The notes: generated by a model not told the origin, from the letters alone. Positions 16,247-25,997 are shown, counted from the stretch's first letter. The stretch is 64,000 nt of DNA from Thermoleptolyngbya sichuanensis A183 (GCF_013177315.1 NZ_CP053661.1:4774001-4838000); one strand, 5' to 3'. A program made the numbers and translations.

Positions 16247-17371
16247 TTAGGCAGGCTGAGCTTCAGATTTCTTTTGAAGCGCCATCAAAATCGACGACTT
16301 TTCCAGCAGCCCCAGCACCGAACCATCTTCCGGTTTCACCACCGCCAGCGCGGGAACCTGCTCGCTCAGCAGGTCGATGACTTCCAGCAGCGGCGCAGTC
16401 GCGGGCACTGTCTGAACTCCTTCAGCAGCCTTCACCAACGACTGCACCGACACATCCCACCAGTCGTTGGTAGGCACTTGCTTCATATCATCCACCCAGA
16501 TTTCGCCTGCCAGCTTACCCGCTTCATCTGTGACCAGATATTTTTTCCAACTCACCGGATTGCCGATGATGTGATTGTTTGCAAACTCGCGCAGAGAGCT
16601 TTGGGCCGGCACAATCGGGCTATTGGGAATGACTGCATCAGCAGCGGTCAAGCCGCTCATGAGTTCTTGCACGCTGGCTGCCTGCGCCGATCGCCCCGCA
16701 TTTTGCAGCAAGAAAAAGCCCACCAGCAGCGTCCACACGCTGCCAATATTCGTCAGCCCCAGCGTCGCTGCCAGCCCCAGCCCAATCCCCAGCCAGCCAA
16801 ACACCTGACCGACACGGCTGGCAAAGGCCAGACCCCGATAGGGTTTGCCCGTAATCTTCCAGACAATCGCCTTCAGCACGTTGCCCCCATCCAGCGGCAG
16901 CCCCGGAATCATGTTGAAAATGGCCAGAGCCAGGTTCACATAGGACAGCAGCGCCACCATCGCCGCCAGCGGCCCAGTAATACCGCTGAAGCTGCCGATG
17001 GCGTGCAGCACGCCAAACAGAAACAGGCTCACCAGGGGCCCGGCGATCGCCACTCGAAACGACTCACCCGGCGTTTTCGATTCTTCGCCCAGGCTAGCCA
17101 GCCCGCCAAAGATAAACAGCGTGATGGATTTTACCTCCGTGCCCTGGCGCAGCGCCACCCAGCTATGCCCCAATTCATGGGCCAGCACTGACGCAAACAG
17201 CAGGAGCGCCGTCACCAGCCCCAGCACCCAGGCCAGCGGCCCCAGTTGGGGAAACTGATAGCTCAGCCAGCTTCCGTCGTTCCACGTCACCAGCGCCAGC
17301 ACCAAAAACCAGGACGGGTTGATGTAAAAAGGAATGCCAAAAAGACTGCCGACTCGCAGGTTATTTTCCAT
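16247..17371 (-). CDS. Site-2 protease (M50) with C-terminal CBS domains
   Basis: A 374-aa intramembrane zinc metalloprotease. HELGH (residues about 66-70) supplies two zinc ligands and the catalytic glutamate, and NMIPGLPLDGG supplies the third ligand region. Several hydrophobic segments span roughly residues 15-215. The last 150 residues form a CBS-domain pair, ending in LAVVKPEDGSVLGLLEKSSIL. This is the usual cyanobacterial rseP/SpoIVFB-like architecture, where CBS domains may sense nucleotides. It probably releases membrane-bound regulators, but the substrate is unknown. Convergent neighbours are absent; a MITE-like element follows its 3' end. Confidence 0.9.
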   Translation of the reverse strand: MENNLRVGSLFGIPFYINPSWFLVLALVTWNDGSWLSYQFPQLGPLAWVLGLVTALLLFASVLAHELGHSWVALRQGTEVKSITLFIFGGLASLGEESKTPGESFRVAIAGPLVSLFLFGVLHAIGSFSGITGPLAAMVALLSYVNLALAIFNMIPGLPLDGGNVLKAIVWKITGKPYRGLAFASRVGQVFGWLGIGLGLAATLGLTNIGSVWTLLVGFFLLQNAGRSAQAASVQELMSGLTAADAVIPNSPIVPAQSSLREFANNHIIGNPVSWKKYLVTDEAGKLAGEIWVDDMKQVPTNDWWDVSVQSLVKAAEGVQTVPATAPLLEVIDLLSEQVPALAVVKPEDGSVLGLLEKSSILMALQKKSEAQPA

Positions 17372-17719
17372 CGTGCATCACCGTATGTAATAAGGACCTA
17401 GTTGATGAGGGCTAATGAGTTGATGAGGGCTAATGAGGGCTTATGAATCTGCGGTTTTGCCTCTCTGTTTTGACGCTCTAGAGTTTTGACTCTCTAGAGA
17501 TTTAACCTTGCCATCGGGCGATCGCTCACCCCGCAGCTTATGATGAAGGTTCAGTTTCTAGTTTAAGTTGCTGTTAAACTCACGCAGATCTCGCTCAGAT
17601 CTGCCCAAGCTTTTGCTTAAACTTCTAATCTATCCCGGTTTACTGCGATCCTAGCGACAGATTGCCCGACCATTCACCCATCTCAGGCGGTAATATCCAC
17701 CCCTCCCGATTCGGCTCTT
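17372..17719. other. Divergent spacer M50 / HAD gene with 18-bp duplication
   Basis: No gene is visible. TTGATGAGGGCTAATGAG is duplicated in tandem at 17402-17419 and 17420-17437, and a CTCTAGAG motif occurs twice near 17477-17498. It presumably holds both divergent promoters. Confidence 0.5.
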
Positions 17720-18373
17720 GTGAAAACCATCCTGTTTGATTTCGATGGCACCATTGCAGATTCCTTCGATGCGGTGCTGCAAATTACCAATCGACTCGCC
17801 CGCGAATTTGGCTACGAACCTGCCAGCCCCAGCGAGATCAAGCGGCTGCAAAACCTGAGTTCGCGAGAAATCATTCGCCAGTCCAACATCCCCATGTTTC
17901 GGCTGCCGCTGCTGCTGCGCCGCCTAAAGTTGGAAATGAGCCAGGAAATTAACCATCTCCAGCCCATCGCCGGAATTCAGGCAGCGCTAGTGCTGCTCCA
18001 GCAGCAGGGACATCGCCTGGGCATTGTTACGTCCAACACAGCCGATAACGTCGTCGCCTTTTTGCGAAATCATCAAATGGAAGGACTGTTTGATTACATT
18101 CAGCCGGGTGTCGCGCTGTTTGGCAAAGGGCGCAGCATCCGCCGCATTGCTCGCCAACATCAGATTGATCCGGCTTCGCTGGTGTATGTGGGCGACGAGA
18201 CGCGGGATATTGAGGCGGCCCAGGCGATCGCCATTCCAGTTATTGCCGTGGGCTGGGGCTTCAATTCCACTGCTGCGCTGGCCGCCTGCCACCCCGATGC
18301 CCTGGTGCAGGAGCCGGGGGAACTGGTAACGGCGATCGCCCAGCTTGACCGGCAAGAATCGCAAACGCCATAA
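17720..18373 (+). CDS. HAD-family phosphatase (phosphoglycolate phosphatase-like)
   Basis: A 217-aa haloacid-dehalogenase hydrolase starting at GTG. It shows motif I DFDGT with nucleophile Asp, motif II TSNT, and motif IV GDETRDIEAA. The helical cap lies between motifs I and II. It resembles Gph/PgmB-type phosphatases, but the substrate is not certain. The DNA ligase gene begins about 7 bp after its stop, so the two are probably cotranscribed. The link between a HAD phosphatase and a DNA ligase may be positional only. Confidence 0.87.
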   Translation: MKTILFDFDGTIADSFDAVLQITNRLAREFGYEPASPSEIKRLQNLSSREIIRQSNIPMFRLPLLLRRLKLEMSQEINHLQPIAGIQAALVLLQQQGHRLGIVTSNTADNVVAFLRNHQMEGLFDYIQPGVALFGKGRSIRRIARQHQIDPASLVYVGDETRDIEAAQAIAIPVIAVGWGFNSTAALAACHPDALVQEPGELVTAIAQLDRQESQTP

Positions 18374-18380
18374 TCCGTGG

Positions 18381-20015
18381 ATGCAGCGGTTTACCCAGCT
18401 ATTTCAGGAAATTGACGCAACGACCTCGACCAACGCCAAGGTTGCTGCGCTACGGCGATATCTGCGCGAAGAAAATGCCGCAAATTCCGTCTGGGCGCTG
18501 TACCTGCTGCTGGGTAAAACGCGCAAGCGGCTGATCACCTCGCGGGTGCTGCGGGATATTTTCCTGCAAATTTCCGACATTCCCGAATGGCTGTTTGAAG
18601 ACTGCTACGCGCAGGTCGGCGACTCGGCTGAGGTGATTGCGCTGCTGATGCAAAGCCACGCCACTCTGCAATTAGCGACACCAACGACACCCCTGGCCCA
18701 GACGGCTGAGAACCTGCCCCTGCACCTGTGGATGGAGGAGATCATTCCTCAAGCAAAGCAGGTCGAGTCGGAAGAAGACCTAAAAGACCTGGTAGTGTCG
18801 TGGTGGGCAGCCCTGACTCCGGCGGGCGTGTTTGTGCTGAACAAGGTGCTGACGGGCGCGTTTCGCATGGGCATGTCCGAGAAGCTGGTGATTCGGGCGA
18901 TCGCCCAGGAGTTTAACATTCCCGAACCCGTGATGGCACATCGGCTGATGGGCGACTTTGAGCCGACAGTCGAGTTTTTTCAACACCTGACGCAGATTGA
19001 AGCCGCAGAAGCGCTCAGTTCGCCGACACGCCCCTATCCGTTTTTCCTGGCATCGCCGCTAGAAGAAGACCGATTCGCCACGGAAGACTTTTCGCGCTGG
19101 TGGGCCGAGTGGAAATGGGACGGCATCCGGGCGCAAATTATCCGCCGTGCAGGACAGGTCTTCATCTGGTCACGCGGCGAAGATTTAGTCACCGATCAGT
19201 TTCCTGAACTGGCATCCTATTTTCTAACGCTACCCGACGGACTGGTGTTCGACGGTGAAATCCTGTGCTGGGCGAATGGTCAGCCCCTTGGCTTCAACCA
19301 TTTACAAAAGCGACTGGGACGAAAGCGCGTCACGCAAAAGATAATGCAGGAGAACCCGGTTCACTTCATCGCCTACGACCTGCTGGAATGCAACGGTGAA
19401 GACATTCGCGAAAAAGAACTGGGCGATCGCCGCACCCTATTAGAATCTGTCTTGCAAGCTGCCGATCCAACTTTTGTCACACTATCCAGCAGCCTATCGT
19501 TCAGTTCAATAGATGAATTGCGATCGCTCCGGGAACGCTCTCGCGAATGTGGTGCAGAGGGATTGGTGCTGAAGTCGGCGAACAGCCCCTACCTGGTTGG
19601 GCGAAAGCGCGGCTACTGGTGGAAATACAAAGTAGAACCTATGACGCTGGATGCGGTGCTGATCTACGCCCAAGCGGGCAGCGGCAAGCGGGCAAACCTG
19701 TTTACCGACTACACCTTTGCCCTGTGGCACGAGGGAACGCTGGTCTCCTTTGCGAAAGCCTATTCTGGGTTGGACAACGCCGAAATCGAAGCCCTCGACA
19801 AGTGGATTCGCAAGCACACGATCGAAAAGTTTGGACCCGTGCGATCGGTCGAACCTGTGCAGGTGTTCGAGATTGGCTTTGAAGGCATCCTCCGCTCCAC
19901 TCGCCACAAATCGGGCATTGCTGTCCGCTTTCCCCGCATTCTGCGCTGGCGCACCGACAAGCCCGCCGCCGAAGCCGACACGCTAGAAGCCGCGTTTAAG
20001 CTGCTAGAGCGGTAG
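18381..20015 (+). CDS. ATP-dependent DNA ligase
   Basis: A 544-aa ligase from the ATG at 18381. The N-terminal helical DNA-binding domain fills about the first 200 residues. The nucleotidyltransferase core contains the adenylation motif WKWDGIRAQ (motif I, lysine nucleophile), FDGEILCW (motif III), AEGLVLKS (motif IV) and YWWKYK (motif V). An OB-fold ends with IRSTRHKSG/RFPRILRWR-type segments. It seals DNA nicks with ATP, unlike the NAD-dependent LigA used in replication, so it is likely a repair or accessory ligase. None of the helicase or exonuclease partners often next to this class are nearby. Confidence 0.92.
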   Translation: MQRFTQLFQEIDATTSTNAKVAALRRYLREENAANSVWALYLLLGKTRKRLITSRVLRDIFLQISDIPEWLFEDCYAQVGDSAEVIALLMQSHATLQLATPTTPLAQTAENLPLHLWMEEIIPQAKQVESEEDLKDLVVSWWAALTPAGVFVLNKVLTGAFRMGMSEKLVIRAIAQEFNIPEPVMAHRLMGDFEPTVEFFQHLTQIEAAEALSSPTRPYPFFLASPLEEDRFATEDFSRWWAEWKWDGIRAQIIRRAGQVFIWSRGEDLVTDQFPELASYFLTLPDGLVFDGEILCWANGQPLGFNHLQKRLGRKRVTQKIMQENPVHFIAYDLLECNGEDIREKELGDRRTLLESVLQAADPTFVTLSSSLSFSSIDELRSLRERSRECGAEGLVLKSANSPYLVGRKRGYWWKYKVEPMTLDAVLIYAQAGSGKRANLFTDYTFALWHEGTLVSFAKAYSGLDNAEIEALDKWIRKHTIEKFGPVRSVEPVQVFEIGFEGILRSTRHKSGIAVRFPRILRWRTDKPAAEADTLEAAFKLLER

Positions 20016-20308
20016 GGGAATCAGTGCAGAAACCCAGATTCAGTTCATAAGCCCCTTACATTTCCTCCGAATTTTCACTTGGACAACTCGCAGAAGATTT
20101 GCCATGCTGAGAGGTTAGAAGGCGCAGTCCATTAGACTTTGGCGTTCGGGGCGCAGGCAGCACATTTTGCTGAGCAGGTACATTAGACACGATACTTCAA
20201 CGAAGACAGTCCTACAATAAGCCTTTGGGCAAAATTTCAACAAAATTGGGGTGCTGCGAGACTCGAGTAAACAATCCGACCCATCAACGCTTACAACGCT
20301 TATTTGGA
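20016..20308. other. Spacer upstream of the histidine kinase gene
   Basis: About 290 bp with no gene that I can support. The reading frame of the kinase stays open back to 20225, but the residues before the ATG at 20309 look non-conserved, so this is taken as leader and promoter. Confidence 0.4.
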
Positions 20309-22249
20309 ATGGCTCTTTTACAACCTCCGGAGCGAACTGCGGCCAGCACCTTTTTGAGAGAATCCTCCCAAGTTACCGACCAGATCGGTAATGCCTTTGT
20401 GCTGAATTTGTATACGCGGGTTCGTGAAATTGAGGCGCTAGCCCGCGCGATGTCCACGATGGCAGAAACGCTACCGACCGTAGAATCCCTGATGCAGCAG
20501 GTGATCCCGCCGCTGTTGAATTTTCAAAATGACGGGGCGATCGCCGGTGGTGGGGTCTGGTTCGAGCCGTATGCCTTCGCGGGCGATCGCGAGCGCCAGA
20601 GCTTCTTTTGGGGACGTGATGCCGATGGGCGGCTCCAGTTTTTCGATGACTATAACCAGTGCGAGGTGGGCTATCACCAGGAAGCATGGTACGTCGCAGG
20701 GAAGTATGCCAAGCCTGGGCAGTGCGTCTGGAGCAAAGCCTACATGGACCCCCACTCTGGCGAACTGATGATTACCTGCACTGCCCCGGCCTATCGCCAG
20801 GGCGCTTTTTTAGGCGTGGTGACGGTTGATCTCAAGCTAGAAGGGCTGCAAGAGACCGTCAATCTGTGGCAGAAAAAGACAGGCGGCTACATTATCGTGC
20901 TGGACTATGGCAATCAGTTTATTGCCTTCCCCAAGCCAGATTGGGTGAAAAAAACGCAGACTCACGCCAGCGGAAAAGCCGTCGAAACGTTTATCACCTT
21001 GCAGGAAATGGTCGAGAAAAAACCGCTCTTCTTGCCACTCCTCAAGGCAGCGCAACTGGCAGATGAACAGACTTTTCAACCACTTCAAAGTCTGCCCACT
21101 TTGCCAAATGCGACGATGCCCATGCTGAGCGCTGAAAGTAAAGAAATCAGCCCCGAAGATGAGCAGCGGTTGGCAACGATTTTGACGATATCAAATAGCA
21201 GCGATCGCACGGATTATCTCCAGCAAAAGTTTGAGCTAGAGCAAGATGAACTGCTGCAAGAAATGGCGATCGCCTCGCTGTTTCAAGTTCCCAAAGTCTA
21301 CTGGAAGGTGTTTATCGTCAAGCCCCGCTCAGAGATCGCCATCGCCACCCATAGCCTGATTCAGACTGATAAGATGGCCACGCTGGGTCAAATGGTGGCA
21401 GGTGTCGCCCATGAGGTAAACAATCCCCTCAATTTCGTCGTGGGGAACCTCAGCCATGCCAGCGCCCAAACCGAAGACTTGCTCAGCATTCTGCGGCTTT
21501 ATCAGAAACACTATCCAGAGCCAGCAGCAGAGATTCAGCAGGCGATCGCCAGCGTCGATTTAGACTTTATTGCAGAAGACCTGCCGAAGCTGATTCGATC
21601 CATGAAAATGGGGGGCGATCGCGCTTTAGAAATCACCCAGCAGCTTCGCAACTTTTCTCGCATGGATGAGTCTGTTCGGCGGGCTACAAATCTGGTTCAA
21701 GAACTAGAAAATACTCTGGTTATTCTCGGTCATCGATTCAAGCCAAAGCGCGATCGCCCGCCGATTCAATTAATCAAAGAATATCAGGCAATTCCTGAAA
21801 TCGAGTGCTATCCAGGACTGCTCAATCAGGTGTTTATGAATCTGCTGGTGAACGCGATTGATGCGCTTGAAGAGGGCATCCATTCTAAACAAGTCACCTA
21901 TTCTAAACAAGTCATCTATTCTAAACACAGCAGTCCAGCACATGATTTTTGTCCCACCATTTGGATGCAGGTGAGTTTAGCCAACGACACCGACGTGCAG
22001 ATTGATATTTCTGACAATGGCCCTGGCATCTCGCCCGAACGACAGGCCCGCCTGTTTGAGCCGTTTTTTACCACCAAGCCCACGGGCAAGGGTACTGGGC
22101 TGGGGCTGGCCATTTGCCGTCAAATCGTCGAGCAGCGCCACAGGGGCACTCTGACCTGTCAATCGACCCCATTTCAAAAAACAACGTTTACCGTGAGGCT
22201 GCCGCTTGCTATGATGCCCAAATCCTCCCCAGAGTCCTCGTCGATCTAG
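20309..22249 (+). CDS. Cache-domain sensor histidine kinase lacking membrane segments
   Basis: A 646-aa kinase from the ATG at 20309. Residues about 30-220 form a Cache-like (PDC) sensor (GGGVWFEPYAF, WYVAGKYAKPGQCVWSKAY, LGVVTVDLKLEGLQ). The kinase core has the H-box GVAHEVNNPLNF with His near 368, the N-box NLLVNAIDAL, DNGPGIS and GKGTGLGLAI. Normally a Cache domain is periplasmic and flanked by two membrane helices; I see no convincing hydrophobic segment on either side, so this may be cytoplasmic. Between the N and G1 boxes an 18-bp in-frame tandem repeat inserts a SKQV(T/I)Y motif twice. No response regulator adjoins it. Confidence 0.88.
   Translation: MALLQPPERTAASTFLRESSQVTDQIGNAFVLNLYTRVREIEALARAMSTMAETLPTVESLMQQVIPPLLNFQNDGAIAGGGVWFEPYAFAGDRERQSFFWGRDADGRLQFFDDYNQCEVGYHQEAWYVAGKYAKPGQCVWSKAYMDPHSGELMITCTAPAYRQGAFLGVVTVDLKLEGLQETVNLWQKKTGGYIIVLDYGNQFIAFPKPDWVKKTQTHASGKAVETFITLQEMVEKKPLFLPLLKAAQLADEQTFQPLQSLPTLPNATMPMLSAESKEISPEDEQRLATILTISNSSDRTDYLQQKFELEQDELLQEMAIASLFQVPKVYWKVFIVKPRSEIAIATHSLIQTDKMATLGQMVAGVAHEVNNPLNFVVGNLSHASAQTEDLLSILRLYQKHYPEPAAEIQQAIASVDLDFIAEDLPKLIRSMKMGGDRALEITQQLRNFSRMDESVRRATNLVQELENTLVILGHRFKPKRDRPPIQLIKEYQAIPEIECYPGLLNQVFMNLLVNAIDALEEGIHSKQVTYSKQVIYSKHSSPAHDFCPTIWMQVSLANDTDVQIDISDNGPGISPERQARLFEPFFTTKPTGKGTGLGLAICRQIVEQRHRGTLTCQSTPFQKTTFTVRLPLAMMPKSSPESSSI
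21882..21917 (+). repeat. In-frame 18-bp tandem repeat within the histidine kinase
   Basis: ATTCTAAACAAGTCACCT is followed by a copy with one change, then a partial third copy at 21918. It keeps the frame and lies in the ATP-lid region of the kinase domain. Confidence 0.9.
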
Positions 22250-22335
22250 CCCATGCTGATGGCTCGGCATTGACGGATAGAGCGTATCTGCCATATCTAT
22301 CAAGTGTATCTACCCACTGTGCGTTTCCTGACCGA

Positions 22336-23040
22336 ATGCGATCGCCCCTGATTGGAATCACCACCTACAGCCGCAGCGAAGCAGGCGAGTTTACCCTGCC
22401 TGCCACCTACGTCGATGCCGTGCAGCTTGCGGGCGGGTTTCCCGTGCTGCTGCCGCCCGTCCAAGCCGACCCGACCGCGCTATTAGACACTCTGGATGGG
22501 CTAATTTTTTCTGGCGGCGGCGATATCGACCCCAGCGCCTATGGCGGCGAACCGCACCACACGATTTACCTGGTAGACGAGGAGCGCGACGAGTTCGAGC
22601 TGGCTTTGGCAAAGGCAGCTTTGACCGCGAACGTACCGACGCTGGGTATCTGCCGGGGAATGCAGGTCATCAGTGTCGCCAGTGGAGCCACGCTGATTAC
22701 CCATGTGCCGGATGTCTATGGCGAGTCGGTCACCCACCGGCTCGATCATCCCCGTCGCCCGGTGCAGCATCCCGCCCAAGTGCAACCCGGCAGCCGCCTG
22801 GCCCAGATGCTGGGCACTACGCATCTTACGGTCGTCTCTTGGCATCACCAGGCGATTAAAACCTTGCCGGATTGCTGGCAGACTGTCGCCCACGCTGCCG
22901 ACGGACTGATTGAAGCGCTAGAGCACAAGCACCATCCGTGGCTGTTCACCGTCCAGTGGCATCCAGAACTGTCGCCCGCCGACCCCAACCACCAGCGATT
23001 GTTTCAGTCACTCGTAGAAGCCGCCAGAGCCAAACCATGA
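22336..23040 (+). CDS. Gamma-glutamyl-GABA hydrolase-like class I glutamine amidotransferase (C26)
   Basis: A 234-aa peptidase C26 protein from the ATG at 22336 (MRSPLIGITTYSRSE). The nucleophile elbow GICRGMQVIS contains the catalytic cysteine, and QWHPEL supplies the catalytic histidine and glutamate. FSGGGDIDPSAYGG is the family-typical glycine-rich loop. It resembles PuuD, which hydrolyses gamma-glutamyl-GABA in putrescine degradation, though the rest of that pathway is not nearby. The SDR gene follows after 56 bp on the same strand. Confidence 0.88.
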   Translation: MRSPLIGITTYSRSEAGEFTLPATYVDAVQLAGGFPVLLPPVQADPTALLDTLDGLIFSGGGDIDPSAYGGEPHHTIYLVDEERDEFELALAKAALTANVPTLGICRGMQVISVASGATLITHVPDVYGESVTHRLDHPRRPVQHPAQVQPGSRLAQMLGTTHLTVVSWHHQAIKTLPDCWQTVAHAADGLIEALEHKHHPWLFTVQWHPELSPADPNHQRLFQSLVEAARAKP

Positions 23041-23096
23041 CCCCGGCTGCAACGCTCAGTATTCTCCTTTTAACCCCTAACCCCTAAATCCTAAAC

Positions 23097-23870
23097 ATGC
23101 GTCTATCAAATAAAGTTGCCCTGATTACTGGAGCCGGAAGCGGCATCGGGCGCGAGTCTGCGATTCTCTTTGCCAAAGAGGGCGCACAGGTGGCGGTGTG
23201 TGATGTAAACCTGGCCACGGCGACGGAAACGGTTAGCCTAATTGAGGCAGCGGGTGGAGAGGCGATCGCCATTCAGGCAGATGTCTCCAAAGCGGCAGAC
23301 GCAAAGGCGATGATTGAGGCAGCTGAGGCAGCCTACGGCAAGCTAAATGTACTGTTTAACAATGCAGGCATCTTTCACGCGGCAGACGGCTCAGTGCTAG
23401 AAACCGAAGAAGACATCTGGGATCTGACCATTGATATCAATCTCAAAGGCGTGTTTCTCGGCTGCAAGTACGGCATTCCAGCGCTGCTGCGGGCTGGCGG
23501 CGGCTCAATTATCAACACTGCATCGTTTGTGGCGCTGATGGGCGCAGCAACCGCGCAAATCGCCTACACAGCCAGCAAGGGAGGCGTGTTGTCGATGACG
23601 CGAGAAATCTCCGTCGAATTCGCCCGGCAAAACATCCGCGCCAACGCCCTCTGCCCCGGCCCGGTAGAAACGCCGCTGCTGCAAGAGCTACTGGCAGATC
23701 CAGCCCGTCGCCAGCGCCGCCTGGTGCATATTCCCCCAGGACGCTTTGCCAAGGCAGTTGAAATGGCGCAGGCGGCCCTCTTCTTGGCCAGCGATGAATC
23801 GTCCTTCGTCAACGGCGCGACCTTCACGGTAGATGGCGGCATCACAGCAGCCTACGTGACCCCCGAATAG
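23097..23870 (+). CDS. Short-chain dehydrogenase/reductase
   Basis: A 257-aa classical SDR. The cofactor motif TGAGSGIGR is near the N-terminus, NNAG follows, and the catalytic YTASK sits at about residues 158-162 with the serine upstream in INTASFVAL. CDVN after beta-2 suggests NAD preference. The C-terminal FTVDGG is also typical. The substrate is unknown; many such proteins are annotated glucose dehydrogenase or acyl-carrier reductase without evidence. IS copy 2 begins 86 bp after the stop. Confidence 0.92.
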   Translation: MRLSNKVALITGAGSGIGRESAILFAKEGAQVAVCDVNLATATETVSLIEAAGGEAIAIQADVSKAADAKAMIEAAEAAYGKLNVLFNNAGIFHAADGSVLETEEDIWDLTIDINLKGVFLGCKYGIPALLRAGGGSIINTASFVALMGAATAQIAYTASKGGVLSMTREISVEFARQNIRANALCPGPVETPLLQELLADPARRQRRLVHIPPGRFAKAVEMAQAALFLASDESSFVNGATFTVDGGITAAYVTPE

Positions 23871-23955
23871 GTATAGATAGGGACAAAGGTACAGAGACAG
23901 GCGGCAAAACACATTGCCTTGCGCCCCTGGGCTTAATCTAGGACACGCTTTGGAA

Positions 23956-25472
23956 CTTTAGTTTGGACTAACTGGCATCACAATAATGCTCAACAGGATG
24001 CCATAAAGAATCTGCTCAACCGTTCATAACAGTTGAACTTAAGGAATTGGATACAATCCTGCTCGCAGTTAAGCTGCTGTTGCAACCGGACTGTTCAGGG
24101 ATTGTTCGGATGTCTTGCGTTTCGAGGCTCGTTTTTTGACCATCGGATAGCAGGGACGAGGAGTTGGCTTGTGCCCCTTGCCTCGTCCTGGCGATTTACC
24201 ACGAGGTTTAGGCGCAGGAGCAGGGGTGCCAATCGCTGCCAAAATGCCTGCAAACGCTTGTGCGACCCGACCCGGAGTCAACGTTTCTTGCGGTGCCTGC
24301 CAGGGCAAGGGGTGGTCAGTACAGTCCTTTCGCGCTAACCACAACTGCCAACTGAGCAACGGCATCAGGCTGCTCCACTGTTCGGTTGCCGATACAGAAC
24401 TGAACTGGGGATGTGTCCAATATAGCCTCTGCTTGGCAAAGCGATACCAGTGTTCAATGGCAAAGCGACGGAGGTAGTGCAACCACAGGGTTTCTAACGG
24501 AGGCATCTGCTCACCCAGCCAAACTAACCACAAAGGAGCCAAGCGTCGCGTGCTGCTCTGTGTCTCCAGCACCTCCACGCGCAACACTTCCATTGCCCGT
24601 TTGGGGGATTTGCGGAAATGGTATGCACTCCAACGACTGACCCGCACTCGTCCCCAGTTGGGATCATCGACTTCAACGGTTTCGACCGGGACACTCCAAG
24701 TGTCAGGGTCATTGAGTTTCATCTTATGTCCATGCTTGGCAGGTGCGCCTCGCCCTCGATACGCTGGGGGCGCGCCATAGACACATCGATTGGATGTAAC
24801 CCGCAGCAGCAAGTCTGCCTCAATCCCTGCCGTTTGGTTGACAAAACTGGCATTGCCGTACCCTCGGTCGTAGATCGCCAACGGACGCACCGCTAACTGC
24901 CGAGTCACTTGTTTGAGTTGGAATGCCGCTTTACTGGCGGGTGTTTCAAAGCTGGTGATGCGCTCATGCCGCAATGGTAATGCCCAACTGCCCCTGTCTT
25001 CAGCAATCCAGGCTAAGGTACTGTAGTTTTGTCCGGCTATCGGGGCATGTCCTGTTCTGCCTGATAAGGTGCGGTCTTTCAAACGCCTGGCAGCAGGACG
25101 GTTCCACCGACTCGCATCACCTGCCAACAACGGTTGCTGCTGAGTCGGTATCTGCTGCACCAACAGCTTCAGCACCTTTGATCGGGGTAGGCGGCTATCG
25201 CGCAACGCTTCATAGGTGCTCGACCACTGGCGACGAAAGACAGGACTCTGCGATAGCCTCACAAACGACACGATGCACGCACTCACTAACACGGCATCCA
25301 TCAGATCAAACAGGGCATCTCTGGCGTTTCCCAAGCTGGCATACAACGTTTGGCGAAATTGCTGAAGTTCGTTGAAAATCATGGGGTCAATGTTGGTTGT
25401 ACTTCATTGACCTTACGGCAGTCGGTGCTTCTCATTGACTGCCTTCCTCTTCACCATTAGTCCAAACTAAAG
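23956..25472 (-). mobile_element. Insertion sequence copy 2, 1517 bp
   Basis: The same ends as copy 1 (CTTTAGTTTGGACTAA and its complement), with a 7-bp duplication TTTGGAA at 23949-23955 and 25473-25479. It is inserted between the SDR gene and the rpsJ 3' end and does not break a gene. The right end lies about 130 bp from the rpsJ stop, near where the str operon should terminate. Confidence 0.95.
24069..25382 (-). CDS. DDE transposase of IS copy 2 (IS4/IS701-like)
   Basis: A 437-aa transposase with sequence identical to that of copy 1, including the presumed DDE residues and the basic tail. It is intact, so this copy may be able to move itself and the other copies. Confidence 0.93.
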   Translation of the reverse strand: MIFNELQQFRQTLYASLGNARDALFDLMDAVLVSACIVSFVRLSQSPVFRRQWSSTYEALRDSRLPRSKVLKLLVQQIPTQQQPLLAGDASRWNRPAARRLKDRTLSGRTGHAPIAGQNYSTLAWIAEDRGSWALPLRHERITSFETPASKAAFQLKQVTRQLAVRPLAIYDRGYGNASFVNQTAGIEADLLLRVTSNRCVYGAPPAYRGRGAPAKHGHKMKLNDPDTWSVPVETVEVDDPNWGRVRVSRWSAYHFRKSPKRAMEVLRVEVLETQSSTRRLAPLWLVWLGEQMPPLETLWLHYLRRFAIEHWYRFAKQRLYWTHPQFSSVSATEQWSSLMPLLSWQLWLARKDCTDHPLPWQAPQETLTPGRVAQAFAGILAAIGTPAPAPKPRGKSPGRGKGHKPTPRPCYPMVKKRASKRKTSEQSLNSPVATAA

Positions 25473-25603
25473 TTTGGAAAAACCAAATGCAAAAATTTCT
25501 GGAAAGCGCTACTAAACACCACTCTCCAGAAATATTTCATAGCTCATTCAAAAAAAAGGCTGTTAATGCGGGGAAGCCCAGTGCTGAGGCTTTGAGCCAC
25601 ACT

Positions 25604-25921
25604 TTACAGCTTGACCTCGATATCCACGCCTGCTGGCAAATCTAGCTTCATCAGCGCGTCAATTGTCTTGGAGGAAGGCTGATAAATATCGATAATCCGG
25701 CGGTGAGTGCGTGTCTCGAAGTGTTCGCGGGAGTCTTTGTCAACGTGGGGCGATCGCAGGACACAATAAATCCGCCGCTTGGTGGGCATTGGAATAGGGC
25801 CAATCGCTGTAGCGTTCGTGCGATTTGCCGTTTCCACAATTTTTTCGCAGGAGGTATCCAAAAGACGACGGTCAAACGCCTTTAGGCGAATCCGAATTTT
25901 TTGCTGCTGAAGAGTTGCCAT
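25604..25921 (-). CDS. rpsJ: 30S ribosomal protein S10
   Basis: A 105-aa S10 protein (IRIRLKAFD at the N-terminus, [18 protein letters not shown] in the middle, [10 protein letters not shown] at the end). It is part of the 30S head and, as NusE, takes part in antitermination. It is the last gene of the str cluster, 125 bp after tuf, which is the usual cyanobacterial order. Confidence 0.97.
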   Translation of the reverse strand: MATLQQQKIRIRLKAFDRRLLDTSCEKIVETANRTNATAIGPIPMPTKRRIYCVLRSPHVDKDSREHFETRTHRRIIDIYQPSSKTIDALMKLDLPAGVDIEVKL

Positions 25922-25997
25922 CTAAAACTATCCAAATTTCAAGGTTCAGAGTTACGTAACCGAAGGCTAGGAATCAAAAATTGACCCTCTAAAAGCA

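Noticed and set aside
16187-17191. 334-aa plus-strand open frame opposite the M50 protease
   Set aside because: Histidine/glutamine/arginine-rich translation with no motifs. The minus-strand frame has HELGH and CBS domains, so this is an antisense shadow.
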